Shown here piece by piece: positions 33,378 to 42,405 of a DNA stretch of 64,000 nt (positions within the stretch are counted from its first letter, which is position 1; each line of letters opens with the position of its first letter). Origin of the DNA: an uncultured Cellvibrionales bacterium (GTDB lineage Bacteria; Pseudomonadota; Gammaproteobacteria; Pseudomonadales; Porticoccaceae); the NCBI GenBank assembly GCA_913062605.1, contig CAJXWQ010000005.1, positions 1 to 64,000 on the forward strand, read 5' to 3'. The position numbers were made by a program, and so were the translations under genes. The notes under the pieces were generated by a model. The model saw nothing but the letters and a program-made list of their open reading frames with translations. It did not search any database and was not told where the DNA came from.

Positions 33378-34280
33378 TTACCCTAACACCAACCCCACTC
33401 CCACAAGCACCGGGGTTATCAATACCAGCAAGACATTCTTGCCCAGAGCAGGAACCAGCTCATCCGGATACTCGGTACTGCGTAGCACGTCCCGCCAAAT
33501 CAGTAGCCCCAGAGGAAAGGTGACCAATGCAATCAAGGTCGTTGCCGGCAAAGCACCCAGTCTCTCCCCGACAACCAGGCTCCCATAGGCACCCACCAAT
33601 AGCAGCAGGTAAACCCATGCGGTTGGGCGCAACCCCAACAGGATCGGTAAGTGCCGTCGCCCAACAGCCTTATCTGCCTCAATATCGGGGATCTGATTTA
33701 ACAGCAACAGGCCATTGCAGAGAAAAAATACAGCCCAGCTAATATATTGTGCGGCGACAGAGAAGCTGCCCGTCATCAGAAAAACTGTGCCATTAACCAT
33801 CAGCAAGCCAAAACCAACGCCCGGAGCAACAAGGCAAGCCAGCGGCAGGCGGTTAAGCCACCGGGTGTAGGCAAGAATAATCAGGCCACCGAGTATACCT
33901 AGCGGTAATATCTGGCGACCAACCCGCCAACTGAGGTAACCACCGATAACCACCATCGCCAGAAAGGTGGTGATAAACAGGCCCTTTGCCGATGAGGCGA
34001 GCCAGGGTTTAGCCGGTAGGGTTCCACTCCCACCACTAAAGGGTGTTCGACGAGTGGTTTCATCCAGACCGCTGTTGAAATCCTGATATTCATTGAGCGC
34101 ATTCACAGCAATTTGGGCTGCCAGTGCAGCAAGAAAAATCAATACGAATAAATCTATGGCCAGCTGCCCGGTTAATTGGTAACTCAGGGCCATGGCTGGA
34201 AATAACACCGCAGGAATCAGTGCCAAAAAAGGTGCACGGGAAATAGCGAGCAAATCCTTGATGGTCCAGGATTGAGTCAT
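33378..34280 (-). CDS. UbiA-family prenyltransferase
   Basis: NALNEYQDFNSGLDETTRRTPFSGGSGTLP; NQIPDIEADKAVGRRHLPI; multi-TM. Confidence 0.88.
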   Translation of the reverse strand: MTQSWTIKDLLAISRAPFLALIPAVLFPAMALSYQLTGQLAIDLFVLIFLAALAAQIAVNALNEYQDFNSGLDETTRRTPFSGGSGTLPAKPWLASSAKGLFITTFLAMVVIGGYLSWRVGRQILPLGILGGLIILAYTRWLNRLPLACLVAPGVGFGLLMVNGTVFLMTGSFSVAAQYISWAVFFLCNGLLLLNQIPDIEADKAVGRRHLPILLGLRPTAWVYLLLLVGAYGSLVVGERLGALPATTLIALVTFPLGLLIWRDVLRSTEYPDELVPALGKNVLLVLITPVLVGVGLVLG

Positions 34281-34363
34281 TTACCCAACTCTCCTTTACC
34301 TAGCCCTCTACCCAACTGTCTACCCAGCTCCCCGCAACAGAACACGCAGCAATAGAATGCGGG

Positions 34364-35875
34364 CTAGTTTAGAAATACCTGATAGGCAGGATTATCTGTC
34401 TCTTCTAACCAGGAATAACCAAGATCATCGAGAAACTTCGCCACCTGCTTTCTCTCTCCAGTGGGCACCTGCAAACCAGCCAATACACGACCATAGGCGG
34501 CACCATGATTGCGGTAATGGAACATGGAGATGTTCCAGCGACCACCCAGCTTGTTCAGGAAGCTCATCAGTGCACCCGGACGCTCGGGGAACTCAAAGCG
34601 ATAAACCGCCTCATCCGTCGCCTCAACAGCACGACCACCCACCATATGGCGGATATGCAATTTGGCGATTTCATTGTCCGTCATGTCCACCAAGGGATAG
34701 CCCTTACCCTGAAGATCCGCCACCAACTGATGACGATCCTCGTCAGAGAGCACTTGAACGCCCACAAAGATATGCGCCTGGGAGGGATCGCCCATACGGT
34801 AATTAAATTCAGTGATACTGCGTTTACTGAGTGCTGCACAGAATCGTTTGAAACTTCCCGGCTTCTCAGGAATAGTGACAGCCAAAATAGCCTCACGCTT
34901 CTCACCAATTTCCGTGCGCTCGGAAATATAGCGGAGCCGATCAAAATTGATATTGGCACCACTATCCACGGCCAGTAATGTCTGGCCCTTAACGCCCTTG
35001 CGCTCTACATATTTTTTCAGGCCTGCCACACCCAATGCACCCGAGGGTTCACAGATAGAACGAGTATCTTCAAAGATATCCTTGATCGCCGCACTGATTT
35101 CATCCGCCGAAACCGTAATAACCTCGTCAACCGTATCCTTAAGCACTCGGAACGTTTCCTTACCGATTTGGGCCACAGCCGTACCGTCAGCAAAGATACC
35201 CACATGCTTTAATCGCACCCGGCGACCCTTTTCCATCGCAGCTGCCAAACAAGCAGCATCATCCGGCTCAACAGCAATCACCTTCACCTCAGGACGAACA
35301 TACTTGATATAGGCCGCCATACCGGCACACAGACCACCGCCACCCACAGGAATAAATACTGCATCCAAGGGGCCGGAGACCTGTCGCAAGATTTCCATGG
35401 CAATGGTGCCCTGACCGGCAATCACATCGGGATCATCAAAGGGGTGAACATAGGTCATGCCCTTTTCTGCCACCAGTTTTTGCGCGTAATCCGAGGCATC
35501 ATCATAGGTATCCCCGCGCAGTACCACCTTGGCACCACGGGCTTTCACTGCCGCTACTTTAATTTGTGGTGTGGTGCTGGGCATCACAATGGTGGCTTTC
35601 ACCCCCAGCTTTTGTGCAGACAATGCCAACCCCTGGGCATGATTACCCGCAGAAGCTGCCACGACACCCTTGGCCAGCTGCGCCTTACTCAGGCACAGCA
35701 TTTTGTTATACGCACCACGCAACTTGAATGAAAAAACTGGCTGTAAGTCTTCCCGCTTCAGCAATACCTGATTGCCAATACGCTCGGAGAGTTGGGCCGC
35801 CTTATCAATGGGTGTTTCCACCACCAAGTCATAGATACGGGCATTAAGAATTCGTTTTACGTAGCTCTGGGGCAT
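34364..35875 (-). CDS. ilvA: Threonine ammonia-lyase, biosynthetic
   Basis: VLLKREDLQPVFSFKLRGAYNKM; SAGNHAQGLALSA; two C-terminal ACT-like domains. Confidence 0.96.
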   Translation of the reverse strand: MPQSYVKRILNARIYDLVVETPIDKAAQLSERIGNQVLLKREDLQPVFSFKLRGAYNKMLCLSKAQLAKGVVAASAGNHAQGLALSAQKLGVKATIVMPSTTPQIKVAAVKARGAKVVLRGDTYDDASDYAQKLVAEKGMTYVHPFDDPDVIAGQGTIAMEILRQVSGPLDAVFIPVGGGGLCAGMAAYIKYVRPEVKVIAVEPDDAACLAAAMEKGRRVRLKHVGIFADGTAVAQIGKETFRVLKDTVDEVITVSADEISAAIKDIFEDTRSICEPSGALGVAGLKKYVERKGVKGQTLLAVDSGANINFDRLRYISERTEIGEKREAILAVTIPEKPGSFKRFCAALSKRSITEFNYRMGDPSQAHIFVGVQVLSDEDRHQLVADLQGKGYPLVDMTDNEIAKLHIRHMVGGRAVEATDEAVYRFEFPERPGALMSFLNKLGGRWNISMFHYRNHGAAYGRVLAGLQVPTGERKQVAKFLDDLGYSWLEETDNPAYQVFLN

Positions 35876-36054
35876 TTTTTCTTCTAACTATTTGATTTGT
35901 TTATTAAAGAGCAATAGTAAATTTTCACCGCCCGCAAAGCCAGCACTGATCCACATTATCTGTCCTTTCAGAAACTGATCCGTATAATCATCCCATCAAC
36001 ATATGACTATTCAGCCACCACCAAAAAATATAATCGCCTAATCAAGAGTCCGCT

Positions 36055-36744
36055 ATGAACCTAAGCCCTCAAGATGCCCTCAAAAAAGCCGTGGCCCAAG
36101 CTGCCGTGGAATACACCCTGAAAAAAATTGATGACACCAGCATCATCGGTATTGGTACGGGTTCAACAGCTAACTTCTTTATCGATTTATTGGCAGAACA
36201 CAAAGCCAACATTGCGGGCACCGTTGCCAGCTCCGAAGCCTCCGCCGATCGCTTGAAGGCACATGGTATTCCTGTCTACGATCTGAACGCTGTTGATGAA
36301 GTAACCATCTATGTGGACGGTGCCGATGAATCCAACTCCCACCTGGAATTGATTAAAGGGGGTGGTGCAGCACTGACCCGGGAAAAAATTACCGCAGCTG
36401 TGGCCAAAGAATTCCTCTGTATTGCCGATGGCTCCAAGTGGGTCGACCACTTAGGTGTCTTCCCACTACCAGTGGAAGTTATCCCGATGGCACGAAGCCA
36501 TGTAGCGCGCGAGTTAGTTAAATTGGGGGGTGACCCGGTTTATCGTGAAGGTGTGGTAACCGATAACGGCAATGTGATTATTGATGTGCACCACATGTGC
36601 CCCATTAGCCCAGCGCGCGAATTGGAAGAAAAGATCAACAATATTACCGGTGTAGTGACTAACGGGTTATTCGCACTACGGCCAGCAGATGTATTAATGA
36701 TTGGAACGGATGACGGGGTAAAAACGGTTTACGCTAAAGATTGA
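36055..36744 (+). CDS. rpiA: Ribose-5-phosphate isomerase A
   Basis: [40 protein letters not shown]. Confidence 0.96.
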   Translation: MNLSPQDALKKAVAQAAVEYTLKKIDDTSIIGIGTGSTANFFIDLLAEHKANIAGTVASSEASADRLKAHGIPVYDLNAVDEVTIYVDGADESNSHLELIKGGGAALTREKITAAVAKEFLCIADGSKWVDHLGVFPLPVEVIPMARSHVARELVKLGGDPVYREGVVTDNGNVIIDVHHMCPISPARELEEKINNITGVVTNGLFALRPADVLMIGTDDGVKTVYAKD

Positions 36745-36817
36745 TGACATAATTTTGGATACAGGCGGCACCGAACAGTGCACCTGCATCCGACTTGACT
36801 ACAACATCACAAGGACA

Positions 36818-37009
36818 TCACAAAGAGCAGGTCATATCCTCACCACAGCACATGGGTGATTTGATTTTTCCATGATCATTCGGGCATTTCGAGATTTGTA
36901 CTTTTCTACCATCATCAAGTTCTAAACTGTCATCAACCAGTGGCGCATCGCACTTACCACAGGTTGCATTCACACTCATTCCACATTTCGAACATTCGTA
37001 AGTAGCCAT
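36818..37009 (-). CDS. Small zinc-ribbon-like protein
   Basis: MATYECSKCGMSVNATCGKCDAPL...CPNDHGKIKSPMCCGEDM. Confidence 0.75.
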   Translation of the reverse strand: MATYECSKCGMSVNATCGKCDAPLVDDSLELDDGRKVQISKCPNDHGKIKSPMCCGEDMTCSL

Positions 37010-37066
37010 TTGAGTTTCCTTTAGAAAGATAGTTTGAACACACACATGATAATGATATTAACTATT

Positions 37067-37133
37067 AATTGTCACTGACCCCTTTAATTTCTGAATTGTC
37101 ACTGACCCCTTTAATTTCTGACCCCTTTAATTT
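37067..37133. repeat. Direct repeats: 27-bp AATTGTCACTGACCCCTTTAATTTCTG twice, then a third partial copy
   Basis: GACCCCTTTAATTT at 37077, 37104 and 37120. Confidence 0.95.
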
Positions 37134-37354
37134 GCTTCAAATTGCTCTCGCTTTGATTCAAACCAATTTTTCATTTCTTCCGGGTTTTTCATGAGCTCCT
37201 GCATTTTTTGCATTGCAACCAAGTGTGCTGATTCTTGTTGCTTGAACATGTCCATACAATGCTGCTTGCTGAGTTCTGCCATCTCTTCAAATGTATTCGC
37301 ATGAAACTCTTCATCACATGCGCCGCCCAACTGCTTACAATTCATCGTCTTCAT
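37127..37354 (-). CDS. Small DUF1059-like protein, in candidate cassette 3
   Basis: MKTMNCKQLGGACDEEFHANTFEEMAELSKQHCMDMF. Confidence 0.75.
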   Translation of the reverse strand: MKTMNCKQLGGACDEEFHANTFEEMAELSKQHCMDMFKQQESAHLVAMQKMQELMKNPEEMKNWFESKREQFEAN

Positions 37355-37382
37355 TTCAATATCCTTATCTTCATTGGATTAC

Positions 37383-37457
37383 ACATAACGCTGAGGTAAT
37401 GGGCAAAGCACGCAGTGCTTTGTCCAGCCGTAGGCGCCATTGACCGTTTTGTTAGGT
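37383..37457 (-). other. Candidate integron attC site A (recombination site downstream of ORF 37452..37847)
   Basis: Minus strand ACCTAAC...GTTATGT; L''/L' GGT(C)AATGG/CCATTACC with one extrahelical base; central stem GGACAAAGCAC-TGC-GTGCTTTGCCC. Confidence 0.8.
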
Positions 37458-37847
37458 TTTTGTTGCACCACCGCCCTGTAACCTCTGTGTACGCACCATT
37501 TTCTGGATTAATTTAATAATTAAATACCAACCATAGATAATTACGCTGCCAAATAACCAAAATGCGAATTGATCTGTTTCGATTGAAAATTCGCCCGCGC
37601 CGGATTTTGAGACGAATAACATTTTAGGCGCAGATATTGACATTGGAATTAATGCATAGCTTCTACTAGTTATTGCAGAGCCCACTGAAGAACCGCCAAC
37701 AGCTAAAGACAAATAGCCATGCGTGTGCTTTTTGGCTGTACTATCCCCTTCCCAAGGGCTTACTGTATTAAAGATGCTGTTTGCTGCCGCAATAAAGGCA
37801 CTCAGCATAAATACAAATTTAAAAAAGCCAATTATTCCTTGCTTCAT
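37452..37847 (-). CDS. Hypothetical membrane protein, candidate cassette 2 ORF
   Basis: 131 aa with TM helices; stop codon lies inside the attC A inverse core. Confidence 0.7.
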   Translation of the reverse strand: MKQGIIGFFKFVFMLSAFIAAANSIFNTVSPWEGDSTAKKHTHGYLSLAVGGSSVGSAITSRSYALIPMSISAPKMLFVSKSGAGEFSIETDQFAFWLFGSVIIYGWYLIIKLIQKMVRTQRLQGGGATKT

Positions 37848-37853
37848 TGAGAA

Positions 37854-37928
37854 ACCTAACGCCTCAAACAGCGGCGCGCGTTAGCGCGTCCAGCCACGCA
37901 GTGGCGTTGCTGCTTTGACTTGTTATGT
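37854..37928 (-). other. Candidate integron attC site B (recombination site downstream of ORF 37932..38189)
   Basis: Minus strand ACATAAC...GTTAGGT; L''/L' TCAAA(G)CAGC/GCTGTTTGA with one extrahelical G; internal stem segments. Confidence 0.8.
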
Positions 37929-37931
37929 GAA

Positions 37932-38189
37932 TTAGCTAGTAAATTTGGACTTTGCATATTTATACATTACCACTGAGGATAAACCCCATATCAATGTTTT
38001 AAGGCTAACAATAATAGAGAACCAAATAGGACTCGAGTTAAACGAAACCGAGTTGGTAACTCGAAGGTTCTGTATTTCTAATTCTGTAGCAGCGCCAAAG
38101 AGCTGGTTCCCTAACCAAACAAAGAGAAATGCAGATATTAAGAACCACAAGGGACTATTTGAAATGCCCAATTCTTCGAATTTCATGTT
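37932..38189 (-). CDS. Small hypothetical membrane protein, candidate cassette 1 ORF
   Basis: MKFEELGISNSPLWFLISAFLFVWLGNQLF; bounded by a GTTATGT core upstream and attC B downstream. Confidence 0.6.
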   Translation of the reverse strand, partial: NMKFEELGISNSPLWFLISAFLFVWLGNQLFGAATELEIQNLRVTNSVSFNSSPIWFSIIVSLKTLIWGLSSVVMYKYAKSKFTS

Positions 38190-38200
38190 CCGCTCACCAC

Positions 38201-38207
38201 ACATAAC
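38201..38207 (-). other. Orphan core-like site GTTATGT at the start of candidate cassette 1
   Basis: Minus strand CTGTTATGTGTGG upstream of ORF 37932..38189; complements the ACATAAC of attC B. Confidence 0.5.
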
Positions 38208-38497
38208 AGTGAATTAAAGACTCGGGCACTATATCACTTTGGCCCCTTGTTCCTGGGCTGCGAGCAATAATACCTTCAATTTTCATTGATAAAACAATAC
38301 GTTGGAAGTGAAAAGGTTTTTTATTAGCGGACATAGTGAGACTTCCCTGAATTTATTCTGTTATTCCCTTTACCATAATTGACGGCCCCTTGAGCATAAC
38401 TCTGTATCGTTAAAAATCAAGACGTTACGTTATTTTGAAAAGTGTTATGAAGACTCTCGCCGCTGTTCACGAAGGCTGTTCGTTAGTTTATGACGCG

Positions 38498-39535
38498 CTA
38501 CATCACTTCTAATGGCGGTTCATTTAATGCAGCAAACTGCTCTCTGATTTCCAGAATATGTTCGCCCCAATAGCGCTCGGTATTAAACCAGGGAAAGGCT
38601 CTGGGAAAGGCGGGGTCTTGCCAGCGTTTGGCAAGCCACGCGGCGTAGTGAATCATCCGCAGGGTGCGGAGTGCTTCTATCAGCCGTAACTCACGGGGAT
38701 GAAAGTCGAAAAACTGGTTATAGCCATCCACAATTTCTGACAACTGCGCAGTTTGTCGGTCGCGTTCGCCCGACATCAGCATCCAGATATCCTGTACGGC
38801 TGGCGCCATACGCGCATCATCCAAATCCACAAAGTTGGCATTGTCATCTCGCCACAGAATATTCCCTGAATGGCAATCTCCATGTACTCGAATATGATCA
38901 ACGGTACCGACATTGGCAATGGTCTCATCCACTGCCTGCATCACATCCCGGACCAGGGAGTCATAGGACAGCTTTAACCCCTGCGGAATAAATTGCTCAC
39001 TGATCAGTGCCGCAGGTTCGTGGCCAAAGCTTTGGCTGTCCAGTACCGGGCGATATTTGAAGGGCCGCACAGCACCGACCGCATGCATTCGACCCAGCAG
39101 TTTGCCCAGAAGGTAGAGATTGTCGAGATTATCCAGCTCTGGCCCATGGCCGCCCTTACGAGGAAACAGTGCAAACTGAAAGCCCTGGTATTCAAATAGG
39201 CTTTGGCCCGCCTTATTCACCATGGGTGCCACCACAGGCAATTCCTGCTCTACCAGTTCAAAGCAAAACTGGTGTTCCTCAAGAATTTGCTCGGTACTCC
39301 AGCGGTTGGGACGATAAAACTTGCCAATAATTGGCGTCTCATCTTCGATACCTATTTGGTAGACCCGGTTTTCATAGCTATTGAGTGGAAACAAACGGCC
39401 ATCACAAATATGCCCCTGACCTTCCATTGCATCCAGAATAAAATCTGGTGTCAGGCGATCGAATGGATGAGTCGATGGGTCTACAGCCTTAGCCGCACTA
39501 CCCTCATCAGCGTCGTCTACATTTCCATTGATCAC
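38498..39535 (-). CDS. srkA: Stress response kinase A / YihE-like serine-threonine kinase
   Basis: RVHGDCHSGNILWRDDNANFVDLDDARMAPAVQDIWML kinase motif. Confidence 0.93.
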   Translation of the reverse strand: MINGNVDDADEGSAAKAVDPSTHPFDRLTPDFILDAMEGQGHICDGRLFPLNSYENRVYQIGIEDETPIIGKFYRPNRWSTEQILEEHQFCFELVEQELPVVAPMVNKAGQSLFEYQGFQFALFPRKGGHGPELDNLDNLYLLGKLLGRMHAVGAVRPFKYRPVLDSQSFGHEPAALISEQFIPQGLKLSYDSLVRDVMQAVDETIANVGTVDHIRVHGDCHSGNILWRDDNANFVDLDDARMAPAVQDIWMLMSGERDRQTAQLSEIVDGYNQFFDFHPRELRLIEALRTLRMIHYAAWLAKRWQDPAFPRAFPWFNTERYWGEHILEIREQFAALNEPPLEVM

Positions 39536-39561
39536 TAATACTACTCACTTTTTATCGATCA

Positions 39562-40743
39562 TTAATTGCTGGTGGCGAGTAACTTCTGGTTACGTTTCGC
39601 TATCTGGATAACAAACACCAATGCCAAAATCCAAACGATGCAGGCAAGCATATAGGGCAACACATAACTGCCGCCCACCACCAGTGAACCCACAACAGCA
39701 ATACCAGCCACATTACCGATGACCTGCATGGTGGCGATTAATGGCGTGTACTTACCGCTGCTATCAAGCTTGGCGGTTAACCCCATACCGTAGGCCGCCG
39801 CAAAGTTCCAGGCACCCCCCACGAGGCAAAACGCAAAAATCAGGCTCAGTTGTTCTGGCCAAAGCTGGAACACCCCCAGAACTAAAACAGTAGTGGCTAA
39901 ACCCAAGGCAATGGCCATCGGTTTGGCATAACCAGAGCGAACGCCCATAAATGCTGCAATCAATGAACCCAGCCCACTGGCCAATACCAGAATAATCATC
40001 ACCCCGCCGCCTTCTGTTGAGGCGAAATCAAGGCGTGAAGCTATGGGTTCTATGGCGTTACGCACAGTGCTACCACCCACAAAAACAAGCAGCAGTACAA
40101 ACAGTGTGAAGTAAACAGCCCCGGGCTTTTGGGTGCTCATGGCACTTTTCAGGCTGGCGCTTTTGCCATTTCTCGGCATCATCATGCCTAGTAAAATGGC
40201 CACAAACGAAAAACCAGCAACAGCCATTAAAGCCTCGTTAAAAGTCGTCCCTCGGGCAACCAGTTGAGGTAACAGGTAGCCCACAATGGCAACCGCAGCA
40301 GTTTGACAGGTAAGTGCCAGAGCATAGCTTCTTGTGGGGTTGGTGGTATCACCCAAGCAGGCCATAGCCACAGCATAACCTAGACCAGCAAATAACCCGG
40401 CCACCCCCTGGCAGACCAATAGAAAGGTAAAACCTGATACAAAGACTGGCAGCAAAAAGGCAAGCAGGCTCATAAACCCGCTGATAAAGACTAAACGCTG
40501 CCAATGGGCAATGCGAATAAACAAGACGGAGAGTGCTGCGGCAAGCGCCACCCCTCCCAGAAAAAGACCACCGAGCAGCCAAACCTGTGATTCCACCAAG
40601 CTCAGGTCGTTTACTGCGAGCCCCAGCATCAATGGCATATTGATGAAATACATTATGGTGCAAACGCTAATCAATATAGCGGTAAAACGCACACCAATGC
40701 TGTTCACATCTGCACGTTTCTTTTCAAACAAAATTGAAGACAT
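39562..40743 (-). CDS. MFS-like multi-TM transporter
   Basis: About 12 hydrophobic helices, 393 aa. Confidence 0.75.
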   Translation of the reverse strand: MSSILFEKKRADVNSIGVRFTAILISVCTIMYFINMPLMLGLAVNDLSLVESQVWLLGGLFLGGVALAAALSVLFIRIAHWQRLVFISGFMSLLAFLLPVFVSGFTFLLVCQGVAGLFAGLGYAVAMACLGDTTNPTRSYALALTCQTAAVAIVGYLLPQLVARGTTFNEALMAVAGFSFVAILLGMMMPRNGKSASLKSAMSTQKPGAVYFTLFVLLLVFVGGSTVRNAIEPIASRLDFASTEGGGVMIILVLASGLGSLIAAFMGVRSGYAKPMAIALGLATTVLVLGVFQLWPEQLSLIFAFCLVGGAWNFAAAYGMGLTAKLDSSGKYTPLIATMQVIGNVAGIAVVGSLVVGGSYVLPYMLACIVWILALVFVIQIAKRNQKLLATSN

Positions 40744-41009
40744 CCCCTGACCCTATAAACCTTGTTGTAGCGAATATGTTGTAAAAGTTACGTTGTAGAA
40801 GGTAAGTAGCGATAGCTAAGCAACCATCTATAGCAAGTAACAATAGTACGTAACAATAGAAAGGTGCGTACTTTGATGGCTACCTATCAAAAAGTCCAGA
40901 TTGATCGCCAAGGGAGCTACAAACTCAGAGCCTACAAAAGAAAGTAATGTCACCTTTCTGTCATAAAACTTCCATTGTTCTGACACATCCATTGGCTATC
41001 TTGGCGCAC

Positions 41010-41393
41010 ATGAAAATAAATATGATGAAAAGAGATGAGAATGAAATGAGAGCGACTATGAAAGAAGCTATGAAAGTGACGATGACAGCAACAATGAAAA
41101 ACACCTACGAAGAGGCCAAAAAGTCCGATGCTAACAACACCTCGCCGATCAAAGCCCTAATGAACCAGCAGGCCAATAACTTTTTTGTTGGGCGAGATGA
41201 GACCGGAGAACTGGTTTACCACTGGATTGATACTCGTGTGGACATGTTATCCAGCAGCAAATTATGGAATATTTTAGGTGGCCAGGGGAGGCCAAACTCT
41301 GATCTGGACCAAGCATTTATCGATGCTATTACTGAAGAGCTGATCAACCGAAGTGATTTTTTTGATAGCCGACCAATGCCTGTCTCACACTAA
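41010..41393 (+). CDS. Hypothetical protein with Met-rich N-terminus
   Basis: MKINMMKRDENEMRATMKEAMKVTMTATMKNTYEEAKK; start reassigned. Confidence 0.6.
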   Translation: MKINMMKRDENEMRATMKEAMKVTMTATMKNTYEEAKKSDANNTSPIKALMNQQANNFFVGRDETGELVYHWIDTRVDMLSSSKLWNILGGQGRPNSDLDQAFIDAITEELINRSDFFDSRPMPVSH

Positions 41394-41402
41394 AACAACC
41401 TA

Positions 41403-41624
41403 TTAACCTGTACCCTCTTCCACAAACTCAAACCGCTTAAAGGTATTGCCATCGCGTTCGATGATTTCATCGAACATCGCCAACGGGCGAACCCAGGTAC
41501 TGTGATCACCATAGAGCGTGCGATACACCACATGTTCTTCCTTGGTTTCACTGTGCCGGGCAATGTCGATCACTTCGTAGAGGTTGCCCTTGAAGTGTTT
41601 GTAAATTCCTTTTTTGATGGTCAT
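41403..41624 (-). CDS. DUF1653 domain protein
   Basis: KGIYKHFKGNLYEVIDIARHSETKEEHVVYRTLYG. Confidence 0.9.
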   Translation of the reverse strand: MTIKKGIYKHFKGNLYEVIDIARHSETKEEHVVYRTLYGDHSTWVRPLAMFDEIIERDGNTFKRFEFVEEGTG

Positions 41625-41727
41625 AGCATAAGGCTCATTGGAAAGAAGGTACTCATTTAAGAGGGGTGGTTTGGGAAGAACCGTTTGGAAGGCACAGCTT
41701 AAGCAAAAAGATACACCGACAAGAACG

Positions 41728-42405
41728 TTATCTCGCCATCACATTCGTGGTGACCGACACCACATCCACCAGCTCCACAATCAAGTTGTCGCCAGGAGAT
41801 AAAGGCCCTACACCAGCGGGCGTGCCAGTCAGCACAATATCGCCGGGCATTAGGGTGAAATATCGAGAGATATAAGCAATCAGTGGCAAGACTGGCGTGA
41901 TCATATGGCTGGTGTTTGAGACCTGCTTGACCTCTCCATTGATGGTTAATCGCAATGCTAGATTTTGTAAGTCATCCACCTGAGCACGATCTACAAATGC
42001 TGATGCTGGACATGCGCCATCAAAACCTTTGGCTTTATCCCAAGGGTGACCCTTTTGTTTAAATTGATTCTGTAAATCTCTGAGGGTTAAATCCAACGCC
42101 ACACCGACGCCAATAATAGCCTCCGCCGCCTCTTTCTCAGTGCAATCACCCAGCGGCTCGCCAATCAAGACGGACATCTCAACCTCGTGATGACACGCAC
42201 CAAATTCCACGGGAATGGCGACTGGCTCTTCCAGAGGTACCAAAGCACTGGACGGCTTGAGGAAAATCACCGGCTCCTCAGCCACCTGACTATCCATCTC
42301 TTTGACGTGATCTCGATAATTCAGCCCTACACAGACCACCTTGCCAGCAGGAATCTGCTGCGAACCACCACCGGCAAAATGAATGCTGTGATCAAAATAG
42401 CGCAT
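41728..42405 (-). CDS. Fumarylacetoacetate hydrolase family protein
   Basis: VGLNYRDHVKEM, EVEMSVLIG, GDIVLTGTPAGVGPL. Confidence 0.93.
   Translation of the reverse strand: MRYFDHSIHFAGGGSQQIPAGKVVCVGLNYRDHVKEMDSQVAEEPVIFLKPSSALVPLEEPVAIPVEFGACHHEVEMSVLIGEPLGDCTEKEAAEAIIGVGVALDLTLRDLQNQFKQKGHPWDKAKGFDGACPASAFVDRAQVDDLQNLALRLTINGEVKQVSNTSHMITPVLPLIAYISRYFTLMPGDIVLTGTPAGVGPLSPGDNLIVELVDVVSVTTNVMAR

Noticed and set aside
38208-38497. attI site or integrase remnant upstream of the first cassette core
   Set aside because: No intI-like ORF or clear attI-type sequence is visible here, so only the orphan core site is reported.
40740-40900. Loose GTAGCG/GTAACAATAG-like repeats upstream of the MFS gene
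   Set aside because: Short and degenerate; compatible with chance in an AT-rich intergenic region.
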